From contig CAJTZE010000002.1 of NCBI GenBank assembly GCA_910584265.1, positions 1 to 64,000 of the forward strand: a stretch of 64,000 nucleotides of DNA, read 5' to 3'. The notes under the pieces were generated by a model. That model did not search any database. It saw only the letters and a program-made list of their open reading frames with translations, and was not told the origin of the DNA. Numbering within the stretch: the first letter of the stretch is position 1; every line of letters begins with the position of its first letter. Source of the stretch: an uncultured Dorea sp. Its GTDB lineage: Bacteria > Bacillota > Clostridia > Lachnospirales > Lachnospiraceae. This document shows, one piece after another, positions 17,183-25,198 of the stretch. The position numbers and the translations under genes are program-made.

Positions 17183-17845
17183 TTATAGTACAAAAGCATA
17201 CATTACCACAAAATGGCAGGCGCTGCCACCCATCACGAACAGATGGAAAATCTCATGGCTTCCAAAATACTGGTGCTTTGTATTAAATAATGAAAGCTTT
17301 AATGCATAAATGACACCGCCTATGGTATAGATGATACCGCCTGCAAGAAGCCAGCCGAAGGCTGCCGGGGACAAGGAATTTAAAAGCTGCGTGAATGCCA
17401 GTACGCAGATCCAGCCCATGCCGATGTATAATACGGAAGACACCCATTTGGGGCAGTTTATCCAGATGGCTTTAATGATAATACCGGCAATCGCAAAGCT
17501 CCAGACAATTGCCAGAAGGGTAATGCCGAGCATTCCCTTTAGGACTAAGAGACAGATTGGGGTGTAACTTCCTGCAATTAATACCGATATCATCATGTGG
17601 TCGATTTTCTTGAGAATCGTGTTGATTCTTTTGGATCTGTTAAAGGTATGGTAAGTTGTGCTGGCCGCATATAGCAGAATCAGGCTGACCGCATAGATGA
17701 TAATGGAAACCACATATATCCGTTCCGGCTCATGGGCGGCCTTGATGATTAATGGTACAGAAGCAAACACAGCCATAAGCATTCCGATAAAATGTGTAAT
17801 TGCGCTTCCTGGGTCTTTAATATGTTTTTTTATTGTATCTTCCAT
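17183..17845 (-). CDS. hemolysin III family membrane protein
   Basis: A 220-residue polytopic protein of the hemolysin III/PAQR-like family (YqfA type), with seven predicted TM helices. Family features are HFIGMLMAVFASVPLI near the N-terminus, the STTYHTF motif with conserved His in TM2/3, and the C-terminal HEIFHLFVMGGSACHF with the paired His residues that bind metal in PAQR proteins. Its physiological role is unclear, possibly a lipid hydrolase or membrane sensor. The start is ATG at 17845 with AGGAGG upstream, not the longer frame at 17881. Confidence 0.85.
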   Translation of the reverse strand: MEDTIKKHIKDPGSAITHFIGMLMAVFASVPLIIKAAHEPERIYVVSIIIYAVSLILLYAASTTYHTFNRSKRINTILKKIDHMMISVLIAGSYTPICLLVLKGMLGITLLAIVWSFAIAGIIIKAIWINCPKWVSSVLYIGMGWICVLAFTQLLNSLSPAAFGWLLAGGIIYTIGGVIYALKLSLFNTKHQYFGSHEIFHLFVMGGSACHFVVMYAFVL

Positions 17846-17973
17846 TGTATTCCCTCCTGATAAATAGTTATATATTGACAAGTAGTATTGAAAACTATAT
17901 GTTGTATATATTGATATTATACCCTTGCGGAGGAAAAATCAATACATTATATAAAAAATTAAGAAATATCTAA

Positions 17974-18100
17974 AAAGCCATGCCATCTCAAATGCGCTCC
18001 GCTCCTTCTCGATGTACGGCTGGCGCTGTATAATAGCGCAATAATAAACGCCCATGCAAGTTAACTTGCCGGGCGTTATATTACGCTATTGCATGGCTTT
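17974..18100. repeat. 127-bp nested inverted-repeat element
   Basis: Perfect 10-bp outer ends AAAGCCATGC (17974-17983) and GCATGGCTTT (18091-18100) enclose an imperfect inner inverted repeat (AATAGCGCAATAATA.. / ..ATATTACGCTATT) centred on the palindrome GCAAGTTAACTTGC. It lies between the hemolysin III start and the rubrerythrin stop. It could be a MITE-like element or an elaborate terminator; no target duplication is visible. Confidence 0.5.
18047..18077 (-). terminator. probable terminator of the rubrerythrin gene
   Basis: AACGCCC pairs with GGGCGTT around GCAAGTTAACTTGC. On the minus strand it is followed by TTATTATT, 28 bp past the rubrerythrin stop. Confidence 0.65.
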
Positions 18101-18104
18101 CAGC

Positions 18105-18647
18105 TTAGCCAAAGTATCTCTTTAATAATCCTTCAAATGCTTTGCCGTGTCTTGCCTCATCTCTTGCCATCTCGTGAACAGTGTCATGGATTGCGTCAAG
18201 GTTTGCGGCCTTTGCACGTTTTGCAAGGTCAAATTTACCTGCAGTAGCGCCGTTCTCAGCGGCTACTCTCATTTCAAGATTCTTCTTGGTGCTGTCTGTT
18301 ACAACTTCGCCAAGCAGCTCTGCAAATTTAGCAGCATGCTCTGCCTCTTCGTAAGCGGCCTTTTCCCAGTATAAGCCGATCTCCGGATATCCTTCTCTGT
18401 GAGCAACTCTTGCCATTGCAAGATACATACCAACCTCTGAACACTCGCCGTTAAAATTAGCTCTTAAGTCCTCGATGATGTCTTCGCTTACGCCCTGAGC
18501 AACGCCTACAACATGCTCAGCGGCCCAGCTTAAGCCCTCGCCCTGCTCTGTGAACTTGTCTGCGCCAACGCCGCACTGTGGACATTTCTCTGGTGCAGCC
18601 TCGCCTTCGTAAACATAACCACATACTGAACATACAAATTTTTTCAT
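18105..18647 (-). CDS. reverse rubrerythrin
   Basis: A 180-residue non-heme iron peroxidase that reduces hydrogen peroxide (and oxygen in homologues) with NAD(P)H-derived electrons. The domain order is reversed relative to classical rubrerythrin. The N-terminal rubredoxin has CSVCGYVY and CPQCG (residues 6-28). The C-terminal four-helix diiron domain has [40 protein letters not shown] and [13 protein letters not shown]. This reverse layout is typical of clostridial oxidative-stress proteins. The PerR-like gene directly upstream on the same strand and a PerR-box-like sequence before the promoter suggest peroxide control. Confidence 0.93.
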   Translation of the reverse strand: MKKFVCSVCGYVYEGEAAPEKCPQCGVGADKFTEQGEGLSWAAEHVVGVAQGVSEDIIEDLRANFNGECSEVGMYLAMARVAHREGYPEIGLYWEKAAYEEAEHAAKFAELLGEVVTDSTKKNLEMRVAAENGATAGKFDLAKRAKAANLDAIHDTVHEMARDEARHGKAFEGLLKRYFG

Positions 18648-18665
18648 ACCTGTAATCTCCTTTTC

Positions 18666-18711
18666 TTATAATAATATTTTATTTAAATCAGTAGTATCTA
18701 CTGATTTAAAT
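18666..18711. promoter_or_regulatory. intergenic palindrome and PerR-box-like site between perR and rubrerythrin
   Basis: A 31-bp perfect inverted repeat (arm ATTTAAATCAGTAG, spacer TAT; 18681-18711) overlaps the perR stop codon. TTATAATAATATTTT (18666-18680) matches 10 of 14 specified positions of the PerR box TTATAATnATTATAA. The palindrome may be a weak AT-rich terminator for perR or an operator for the rubrerythrin gene. Confidence 0.5.
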
Positions 18712-19103
18712 CAATCCTTTCTGGCCTGACAGCGGCCGCACACTCCGTAGAATATAGTAGAATGTGAATGGATGGTTCCCCGAAAGCATGCCCTTGCTTC
18801 TTCGTTAATAGATTCTGAAATATCCATATCTAAATCGAATAATCCGCCGCATTCTGTGCATAATGCATGATAGTGGGGAGAAGTAAAGCCATCAAACCGG
18901 ACGGCACCGTCGGGGGTAGTAATCTTGAGTGCTTCACCCATGTCGGTAAGGAGGTTGAGATTGCGGTAAACAGTTCCCAGACTGATACGGGGAAACTGCT
19001 CCTTAACATGCATATAAACAATGTCTGCAGTAGGATGCTCCACTGTCTTAGAAAGATAATCCTTAATGACTTCCCGCTGTCTGCTGTATTTTAATGCCGC
19101 CAT
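18711..19103 (-). CDS. perR: Fur family repressor, PerR-like
   Basis: 130 residues from ATG 19103, which has GGAGG 6 bp upstream. The N-terminal winged helix (YSRQREVIKDYLSK, HPTADIVYMHVKEQFPRISLGTVYRNLNLL) is the Fur DNA-binding region. The dimer domain contains the HYHALCTECGG and CGRCQ pairs for structural zinc, and the His/Asp residues (FDGFTSPHYH) of the regulatory metal site. Position beside rubrerythrin favours PerR over Fur or Zur, but metal specificity cannot be read from sequence. An upstream palindrome suggests autoregulation. Confidence 0.87.
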   Translation of the reverse strand: MAALKYSRQREVIKDYLSKTVEHPTADIVYMHVKEQFPRISLGTVYRNLNLLTDMGEALKITTPDGAVRFDGFTSPHYHALCTECGGLFDLDMDISESINEEARACFRGTIHSHSTIFYGVCGRCQARKD

Positions 19104-19126
19104 AGCGTCCTCCTTTCCAATCAATA

Positions 19127-19143
19127 ATAGTAATGATTACTAT
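19127..19143. promoter_or_regulatory. 17-bp perfect palindrome upstream of perR
   Basis: ATAGTAATGATTACTAT is an 8-1-8 perfect inverted repeat of the Fur/PerR box type, 24 bp upstream of the perR start codon. It is the likely autoregulatory operator. Confidence 0.7.
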
Positions 19144-19336
19144 AATTGATTCTAGGACAAACTGTGTGGATTGTCAAGAAGAAAATTGAAAAAAAATAAA
19201 AAGTTTGGATACACCAAATTTGAAATAGTATCCTGATTAACCATTATTTAACAAATTTGTAATATTTTCAGCAGGATGTGACAGGATGTATTAAGAAAAA
19301 GATAATAAAAAGACAGAAAAATTAAGCATTTTCAGC

Positions 19337-19365
19337 TTGACACAGGATATATGCACTGATATAAT
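19337..19365 (+). promoter_or_regulatory. consensus sigma-A promoter for the NlpC/P60 gene
   Basis: TTGACA (19337-19342) and TATAAT (19360-19365) with 17-bp spacing, both perfect consensus. The leader to the start codon is about 115 nt. The rest of the 19144-19336 stretch is AT-rich with no gene I can support. Confidence 0.85.
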
Positions 19366-19487
19366 GACAGCGTAATATTTGTAACAATTCTGTAACAATT
19401 GGCGCGGAGTAATCCAGCCGGCCTGAAAAATATTTTTCAGACACACAAAAGATGAGAAGACATAGGCGAATAAATAGGAGGTTGTTT

Positions 19488-20423
19488 ATGAATTCGAGTC
19501 TTAAGAGAGGATTATTTCTGGTTACTGCAATTGGAACATTTTCAGTTTCCGGGGAGAAGGCGGAGGCTGCAGATAGTCTTGAAACAACAGATATAATAGA
19601 AGCGGTCTTTCCGGGTGTGGGAATTGAACAGGTACTGAATGACTGCTATGCGGCAGATGCAGAGATTGCCGTGGAGGATTATCTGGTACCTACAGAAAAA
19701 GGAGAGTATTTAGATATGGCATTCACAAATGTGGATGCAGATACATTTCTCTTTGTCAGGAGCGAACCGGCAAGGGAAAGTGAGTGGGTCGGAAAACTGT
19801 ATCCGGGTTCCGCATCAGAGATTATCGGTCCGGTAGGGGAATGGACAAAGGTGCGGTCCGGGTCAGTGACCGGCTATGTTTATACCGAATATATTATTAC
19901 AGGTAACGAAGCAGAAGCAAGGGCGAAGGAGCTGGAGGCTGATACACAGGCAGATGATGTCAGAGAAGTTGTAGAGCATGCAGAATCTAGAGAAGAGGAA
20001 GAAGCCCGCCTTGCAGAAGAAGCAAGACTTGCAGCGGAGGAGGAAGCCAGGCTTGCAAAGGAACAGGCGGCGAATGCGGCAACGCTGGGACAGGCCATTG
20101 TGGATTATGCCTGCCAGTTTATTGGAAATCCGTATGTGTGGGGCGGTACAAGCCTTACGAACGGAGCAGACTGTTCGGGATTTGTACAGTCGGTATATGC
20201 GCATTTTGGAATCAGCCTTCCGAGAACTACCTGGGATCAGGAATACGCAGGGAGAGGCATCGGCTATGGCGAGGCGCAGCCGGGCGATCTGATTCTTTAT
20301 GAAGGCCATGTTGGAATTTATATGGGAAACGGCCAGATTGTAAATGCGATCAATGCATCGAAAGGAATTGGAATTATTCCTGCAGAATGTATGAGTATTA
20401 AAACAGTTAGACGTGTGATTTAG
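19488..20423 (+). CDS. secreted NlpC/P60 endopeptidase with SH3 domain
   Basis: 311 residues from ATG 19488 (AGGAGG upstream). A signal peptide is followed by a bacterial SH3 domain (about 85-145: LFVRSEPARESEWVGKLYPG ... VRSGSVTGYVYTEYI), an Ala/Glu-rich coiled linker (about 150-205) and a C-terminal NlpC/P60 domain. The catalytic Cys is in NGADCSGFVQ, the His in EGHVGIYMG, and a third polar residue in IVNAINAS. It cleaves peptidoglycan stem peptides, probably in cell separation. The monocistronic unit has its own consensus promoter and a terminator. Confidence 0.92.
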   Translation: MNSSLKRGLFLVTAIGTFSVSGEKAEAADSLETTDIIEAVFPGVGIEQVLNDCYAADAEIAVEDYLVPTEKGEYLDMAFTNVDADTFLFVRSEPARESEWVGKLYPGSASEIIGPVGEWTKVRSGSVTGYVYTEYIITGNEAEARAKELEADTQADDVREVVEHAESREEEEARLAEEARLAAEEEARLAKEQAANAATLGQAIVDYACQFIGNPYVWGGTSLTNGADCSGFVQSVYAHFGISLPRTTWDQEYAGRGIGYGEAQPGDLILYEGHVGIYMGNGQIVNAINASKGIGIIPAECMSIKTVRRVI

Positions 20424-20448
20424 AGTTGTCTGACAATGAAAAACATCG

Positions 20449-20490
20449 AAAAATCCCGCTGTATTTGATAAAAATATATCGGGGTTTTTT
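20449..20490 (+). terminator. intrinsic terminator of the NlpC/P60 gene
   Basis: AAAAATCCCG and CGGGGTTTTTT pair across a 21-base loop shortly after the stop codon. Confidence 0.7.
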
Positions 20491-20598
20491 ATGTTATAAA
20501 AGAAAATTATTATGTCATTTTGCGAAAAATCGAATCTTTATATAAAATACACAAAAATGTAAAATGATGGGATAATTTGTCAGGTGCTTCAACAAAAG

Positions 20599-20669
20599 TT
20601 ATCAACATGAAAAGCCGTGAAAAGAGTGGAAAAAAGGTAGGTTTTTGTAACTTATCAACATTATCAACA
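20599..20669. promoter_or_regulatory. three DnaA-box-like sequences
   Basis: TTATCAACA occurs at 20599-20607, 20652-20660 and 20661-20669, all on the plus strand and the last two directly adjacent. Each differs from the DnaA box TTATCCACA at one position. They lie in an AT-rich 450-bp intergenic region (20424-20881) that otherwise holds only a terminator and a promoter. No dnaA, dnaN or parA gene is near, so an origin is unlikely. Confidence 0.4.
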
Positions 20670-20820
20670 TAAAAACACGTGATTTTGGTTGATTACTCGA
20701 GGAAAACAAAAGAACGGATGTTTTGTAAACAAATCACAAAATTTGCGTTTTGTCGAAAAAAATGGAAATGTATCTTGCAATTTGAATCGTCAATTTTCGA
20801 TAAGAAAAAGTTTTTAAATG

Positions 20821-20849
20821 TTTACACAATGAAGAAAAATGGATATAAT
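20821..20849 (+). promoter_or_regulatory. promoter of the DUF1858 gene
   Basis: TTTACA (20821-20826) and TATAAT (20844-20849) with 17-bp spacing, 33 bp upstream of the start codon. Confidence 0.7.
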
Positions 20850-20881
20850 AAGGATTACCAGAGCAAGGAGGAGGCGATAAT

Positions 20882-21094
20882 ATGGCACAGATTAATAAGG
20901 AAACCACAATTGGCGAATTATTAATGACCAGTGGAGATAAGATTGAAGATGTGGCAAAGGCTCTTATGGAGATCGGGATGCATTGTATCGGATGTCCGTC
21001 TTCCCAGGGCGAATCCATCGAAGAGGCCGCTATGGTACATGGTATTGATGCGGATCTTCTGACAGAGAAGCTGAATGCGATTTTAAATGCATAG
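20882..21094 (+). CDS. DUF1858 domain protein
   Basis: A 70-residue soluble protein that is almost entirely a DUF1858 domain: an N-terminal [15 protein letters not shown] segment, a helical middle and the hallmark [19 protein letters not shown] with a CxxC pair. The family is common in anaerobes and sometimes fused to redox or iron-sulfur proteins. Its activity is unknown, and a role in binding metal or sulfur ligands is only suggested by the cysteines. Strong AAGGAGGAGG site; terminator directly downstream. Confidence 0.85.
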   Translation: MAQINKETTIGELLMTSGDKIEDVAKALMEIGMHCIGCPSSQGESIEEAAMVHGIDADLLTEKLNAILNA

Positions 21095-21115
21095 GCCGGT
21101 TCAGATTCTGCACAT

Positions 21116-21144
21116 AAAAAGACTGCCCGTTGAGGCAGTCTTTT
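21116..21144. terminator. bidirectional intrinsic terminator
   Basis: AAAAAGACTGCC-CGTTGA-GGCAGTCTTTT serves the DUF1858 gene and the convergent mecA gene. Confidence 0.85.
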
Positions 21145-21165
21145 CCGCGTTTAAAGCAAAATGGT

Positions 21166-21897
21166 CTAAATCTGTGAGAGCTGCTGGACCGCATTGGCGG
21201 ACAAAATCATCTCACAGTGCTCTTCCAGGTGCGCAAGCGATGCTCCGGATGACTGCTCCAGAGAGCCATACTCGGACAGCATATTGCAGATTCGGCTGAA
21301 ATCATTAATTGTGTGCTCGGACTGTGTGAGAGCCAGAATATACATATCGGAGCTATTATCTTTATATAAAGTATTAGATCCGTGGTACATGCCGCCAAGA
21401 AGTCCGGCAGCCGATATAACGCCGTCCATGGAAGCGAAGGAGAACAGCCTTAAGTCGGTTCTCTTTGCAGGAGGCTCTTCTTCCGGTGCCTGCTCCTGCG
21501 AAACGGAGGCAATACTTTCCTTGACCTTTCCAAGGAGGTTCAGAATCTCTTCTGCACCCTCCAGCTTGAGGGAAGCAGCATCGCGCCTGTTATCCCAGTC
21601 TCCGTTTGCCGTAGGGGCGAATCTGGAAAATCTGGTGTCCAGCTCCTCAGGATCCTCTACTTTAGTAATTATCAGCACAATAGAATCTGCGGATGCAGGA
21701 ATTGCCTCAATCATAAGAGGAATATCCTCTGCCTCAAAGCCGCACTCGTAGGCTGCCTGCTGCATCATATCATGGAAAAGTGATTTTGCTTTTTCTGTGC
21801 CGTATGCCAGTTCGCTTAGTTTTAACTGGCGGTCAGCTAAATCAGCTCGCGTAAGTGTACAGCGTATCTGATTGTCATTGATCTTCTCAATTTTCAT
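21166..21897 (-). CDS. mecA: adaptor protein MecA
   Basis: A 243-residue MecA/NegA-type adaptor. The N-terminal substrate-binding region (MKIEKINDNQIRCTLTRADLADRQLKLSELAYG) and the C-terminal ClpC-binding domain (LFSFASMDGVISAA, SNTLYKDNSSDMYILAL) are recognisable, joined by an acidic linker. MecA proteins deliver substrates to the ClpCP protease; in Bacillus the substrate is ComK, here it is unknown. The ATG at 21897 is chosen for the GGAAGTG site upstream; a GTG three codons earlier is the alternative. Confidence 0.85.
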   Translation of the reverse strand: MKIEKINDNQIRCTLTRADLADRQLKLSELAYGTEKAKSLFHDMMQQAAYECGFEAEDIPLMIEAIPASADSIVLIITKVEDPEELDTRFSRFAPTANGDWDNRRDAASLKLEGAEEILNLLGKVKESIASVSQEQAPEEEPPAKRTDLRLFSFASMDGVISAAGLLGGMYHGSNTLYKDNSSDMYILALTQSEHTINDFSRICNMLSEYGSLEQSSGASLAHLEEHCEMILSANAVQQLSQI

Positions 21898-21918
21898 TTT
21901 TATCACTTCCTTTTAGAC

Positions 21919-21948
21919 AGTATAGCATAGCAGCTTGTAAATGTTCAA
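21919..21948 (-). promoter_or_regulatory. mecA promoter
   Basis: On the minus strand TTGAAC and TATACT are spaced by 18 bp, about 22 bp before the mecA start codon. Confidence 0.7.
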
Positions 21949-22235
21949 TAAAATAAATAAAAAACTGCTTGCGTTAACATAAGAATTGATATATAATAGC
22001 CGTACAGAAAATAGTATTCCCACACAGGAGTATTTTCAACGTATCAGATTATTCAACATTTTCAGATCAGATTAACTCAATGATTTTCAACAGATTTCCA
22101 GAGGAATTTTTTGAAAAATATTTATAAATCAATGCAGGCATATTTTCTGTACCGGGTAATATATCACATGCACTTTCCTGGTCTTTATATTTTATGCGCT
22201 GTGCTGGGAAGCCGTGCATTGAGAAGGAGGAGCCC
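21949..22235. other. AT-rich intergenic stretch with no supported gene
   Basis: Between the mecA promoter and the next start codon I see no convincing reading frame, RNA or terminator. Loose repeats of TCAGATTA/TTTCAACA are present but too degenerate to call. Confidence 0.4.
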
Positions 22236-22460
22236 ATGAAGCCGGGAACGGAAGGATACCAGGAGCTGTTCAATGAATTGAACCGGTATGAGAGAAAAGG
22301 AGTATATATGGAGATGGAAGGGAATCCGGCCAGTCCGACCCAGATTGTTAAGGCGCATATGCTGAGAGAGGATTCCGGATACATGAGGGATTATGTTCTG
22401 AATGATAAGGGGGACTTAAAGGAGCTGTATTTTTACCATATTAATCTGCAGGAGAAGTAA
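22236..22460 (+). CDS. small conserved-type hypothetical protein
   Basis: 74 residues from ATG 22236, which has GGAGGAG 5 bp upstream; the longer frame from 22194 lacks a site. It is hydrophilic, with no signal or TM segment, and starts MKPGTEGYQELFNELNRYER. It contains an SPTQIVKAHMLREDSGYMRDYV stretch that reads like a small alpha/beta domain. I do not recognise the family. It stands alone upstream of the GH18 gene. Confidence 0.65.
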   Translation: MKPGTEGYQELFNELNRYERKGVYMEMEGNPASPTQIVKAHMLREDSGYMRDYVLNDKGDLKELYFYHINLQEK

Positions 22461-22586
22461 ATGTCCTCCGAATTATTTAAAAAATTGTCGAAATATAATG
22501 ACGGTCAACACTTTTATTGATATAATGGAAACGTGGGTTTACAGTACGGCACAGCCTGTGCTGTGATGAGCAATAGGAGGTAGACT

Positions 22587-24398
22587 ATGGATCAAAGGCG
22601 GATTATGGACCAGAAACGGAGAAGAAAACGCGGAAGAAGGCAGTCGAGGCGCAGACGCAAGAGGAATCTGATGCTGAAGATTATAAGCTTTATCATATTA
22701 ATAATAGGAATTGTTGCAGCGCTCCTGCTGTGGAGACGGTACGGTGGAACAAAGGAACAGGCTGATCTGGATGAATATTATGGGATTGAAAACGAGAATC
22801 AGCTTGCTGTCATTGTAGATAACGAGGTGCTTGAACCGCGGGGAAGGATCTGGGACGGTAAGGTATACGTAGAATACAGCGTAATACGGGATTATATCAA
22901 CGAGAGATTTTACTGGGATCCGAATGAGAACATCCTGCTCTATGTCCTGCCGAACGACATTGTATCAACAGAGGTAGGCAGTAAGGACTATTCCGTTTCC
23001 AAGCAGAAGAATAGTGAAGACTATGTCATATTGAAAGCAGAAGGTAGTACAGCATATATTGCCCTAGACTTTGTTAAGCAGTATACCGGCGTAGATTTTG
23101 AGATATACGATGATCCGGGCCGTGTGATGATCATGACAGAGACTGGTGATGTGAAGACAGCGCAGGTAAAGCGTAAGACGCAGGTGCGCTATCAGGGCGG
23201 CGTGAAGAGTCCGGTGCTGACGGAGGTAGAGAAGAAAGATAAGGTTCGTGTGCTCGAGGACGAGGGCGACTGGAAGAAGGTTCGTACAGAGGACGGTTTT
23301 ATTGGGTATGTCAAGAAGTCAAAGCTGAAGAAGGAGGAGACGGAGACGATTACCAGAGACTTTACGGAGCCTGAATATACAAGTATTACCAGAGATCATA
23401 TTATCAACATGGCCTGGTGTAATGTAACAAATTATGATGCGAACGGCGGCATTTTGGAGATGATTGCCCAGACCAAGGGGTTGAACACCATCTCGCCGAC
23501 CTGGTTCCATGTCGCAGACACAGCGGGCAATATCGAATCGATCGCGGGCTCTGACTATGTGAATTATGCACATCAGGCCGGTATCGAGGTATGGGCGGCA
23601 ATCCGTGATTTTGACGGCGGGATCAATTCCTTTGAGGAATCCTATGAGCTGCTCAGCCATACATCGAACCGTAATAATCTGATCAATCAGCTGATCGCGG
23701 CGGCGCTTTCCAGCGGAATTGACGGAATTAACGTGGACTTTGAGAAGATTTCCACAGAGTGCGGAGAGCATTTTATCCAGTTTATCCGTGAGCTGTCTGT
23801 GAAGTGCAGGCAGAACGGGCTTGTACTGTCTGTGGATAACTATGTACCGCAGGCATACAATCAGCAGTATCACAGGAAAGAACAGGGCGTATTTGCCGAT
23901 TATGTCATAATCATGGGATACGATGAGCATTATGGAGGTTCCTTAGAGGCCGGTTCTGTCGCGTCTTACAATTTCGTGGAGAACGGCATTGCGCAGACGG
24001 TAGAAGAGGTTCCGGCAAATAAGGTTATCAACGGCGTTCCGTTCTTTACCAGAGTGTGGAAGGAAACACCGAAGACAGACGAAGAGCTGGCGGCCCAGGC
24101 AGGAACAGAAGAGGGAGAATATCCGATGAAGGTCGAGAGTACGGCATACAGCATGGGAGAGGCACAGTATGTGGCAGCCCAGGCTGGTGCAGAGATCACG
24201 TGGGATGATACGGCTAAACAGAATTTTGCCACATGGGAAGCTGACGGCAGTACGTATAAGGTGTGGCTTGAGGATGCAAACTCTCTCCAGCCGAGACTTC
24301 AGCTGATGAAGGATTACGGACTGGCAGGAACGGCCGCATGGCGTCTGGGACAGGAGACAGCTGATATATGGGATATAATCCTTCAGTACACAAATTAA
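22587..24398 (+). CDS. cell-wall associated GH18 family protein with SH3 domain
   Basis: 603 residues. A very basic cytoplasmic N-terminus (Arg/Lys-rich, 1-28) precedes one TM helix (about 29-49). Next come a copper-amine-oxidase-N-like stalk region (about 70-190), an SH3 domain (VRYQGGVKSPVLTEVEK... GFIGYVKKSKL, about 200-255) and a C-terminal glycoside hydrolase 18 barrel. The GH18 motif DGxxxDxE is present as DGINVDFE, so the catalytic Glu is kept. Related proteins are spore cortex or peptidoglycan N-acetylglucosaminidases. The terminator downstream overlaps cwlD, itself a spore-wall gene. Confidence 0.88.
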   Translation: MDQRRIMDQKRRRKRGRRQSRRRRKRNLMLKIISFIILIIGIVAALLLWRRYGGTKEQADLDEYYGIENENQLAVIVDNEVLEPRGRIWDGKVYVEYSVIRDYINERFYWDPNENILLYVLPNDIVSTEVGSKDYSVSKQKNSEDYVILKAEGSTAYIALDFVKQYTGVDFEIYDDPGRVMIMTETGDVKTAQVKRKTQVRYQGGVKSPVLTEVEKKDKVRVLEDEGDWKKVRTEDGFIGYVKKSKLKKEETETITRDFTEPEYTSITRDHIINMAWCNVTNYDANGGILEMIAQTKGLNTISPTWFHVADTAGNIESIAGSDYVNYAHQAGIEVWAAIRDFDGGINSFEESYELLSHTSNRNNLINQLIAAALSSGIDGINVDFEKISTECGEHFIQFIRELSVKCRQNGLVLSVDNYVPQAYNQQYHRKEQGVFADYVIIMGYDEHYGGSLEAGSVASYNFVENGIAQTVEEVPANKVINGVPFFTRVWKETPKTDEELAAQAGTEEGEYPMKVESTAYSMGEAQYVAAQAGAEITWDDTAKQNFATWEADGSTYKVWLEDANSLQPRLQLMKDYGLAGTAAWRLGQETADIWDIILQYTN

Positions 24399-24409
24399 AT
24401 AAAGAATAG

Positions 24410-24462
24410 ATATCCTCCGGCAGGCATATATTTAACTGATATATGCTGCGGAGGATATTTTT
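24410..24462 (+). terminator. terminator of the GH18 gene overlapping the cwlD promoter and ribosome-binding site
   Basis: ATATCCTCCG (24410-24419) pairs with CGGAGGATAT (24449-24458), and an inner GGCATATAT pairs with ATATATGC; T5 follows. The GGAGG in the 3' arm is 8 bp before the GTG start of cwlD. CATATATT (24425-24432) matches the sigma-E -10 CATACAnT at all but one fixed position, so a sigma-E start would fall inside the hairpin. Confidence 0.7.
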
Positions 24463-25143
24463 GTGCGTCAGAAAATAGAACTAGCTGCGGCAGTTTTGGT
24501 GCTTATAGGACTTGTCATTCTCAGCAGGGCTGTCAGTAAATATGCGGCCAGCAGCCAGGTAGAGAGCCGGAAAACGGCAGTCGTTCTTGATCCCGGGCAC
24601 GGCGGCTCTGACCCCGGAAAAATAGGGGTCAATGATGTGGAGGAGAAGGCAGTGAATCTGGCAATTGCCGAAAAGGTACAGGAGCTGCTAAAGAAAGAGA
24701 AGATTGATGTGGTGATGACAAGAAAAGAGGATACTATGCTTGCTGGGAATGACGGACAGACGACAAAGGCAGGAGATATGAAAGCCAGAGTGGCAGTAAT
24801 TAATGAAACTGCTCCAGTGCTTGCAGTAAGTATTCATCAGAACAGCTATCATCAAGAGGGCGTGAAGGGGGCGCAGGTCTTCTACTACACCCATTCCGAA
24901 GAAGGGAAGAAGGCGGCGGAGCTGATGCAGGAGGCTCTGCTTGTTCTGAATACCGAGAATAACCGGAAGGCAAAGGCAAACGATACTTATTATCTGCTGA
25001 AGCGGACGGAAGCTCCGACGATTATTGTAGAATGCGGCTTTCTAAGCAACTGGGAAGAAGCAGAGCTTTTGAAGGATGAAGAGTATCAGGAAAGAACGGC
25101 AGAAGCAATTGTTGAGGGAATTAAGGCCTATATAGAAAAATAG
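24463..25143 (+). CDS. cwlD: N-acetylmuramoyl-L-alanine amidase CwlD
   Basis: 226 residues from a GTG start. An N-terminal TM/signal helix is followed by an Amidase_3 domain. Zinc ligands are in LDPGHGG (His), VEEKAVNL (Glu) and SIHQNSY (His); the catalytic Glu is in IIVECGFLSN. CwlD removes peptide side chains so that muramic delta-lactam can form in spore cortex. The family length (about 230) fits. It is transcribed just after a hairpin that carries its ribosome-binding site. Confidence 0.92.
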   Translation: MRQKIELAAAVLVLIGLVILSRAVSKYAASSQVESRKTAVVLDPGHGGSDPGKIGVNDVEEKAVNLAIAEKVQELLKKEKIDVVMTRKEDTMLAGNDGQTTKAGDMKARVAVINETAPVLAVSIHQNSYHQEGVKGAQVFYYTHSEEGKKAAELMQEALLVLNTENNRKAKANDTYYLLKRTEAPTIIVECGFLSNWEEAELLKDEEYQERTAEAIVEGIKAYIEK

Positions 25144-25198
25144 TATAAAAAATGGTATACTTATCAGATAAGAATGTGATACGGATGGAGGTACGGCA

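Noticed and set aside
20599..20669. Chromosomal or plasmid replication origin
   Set aside because: Only three imperfect boxes, no unwinding element clearly linked and no dnaA, dnaN, rep or par genes nearby.
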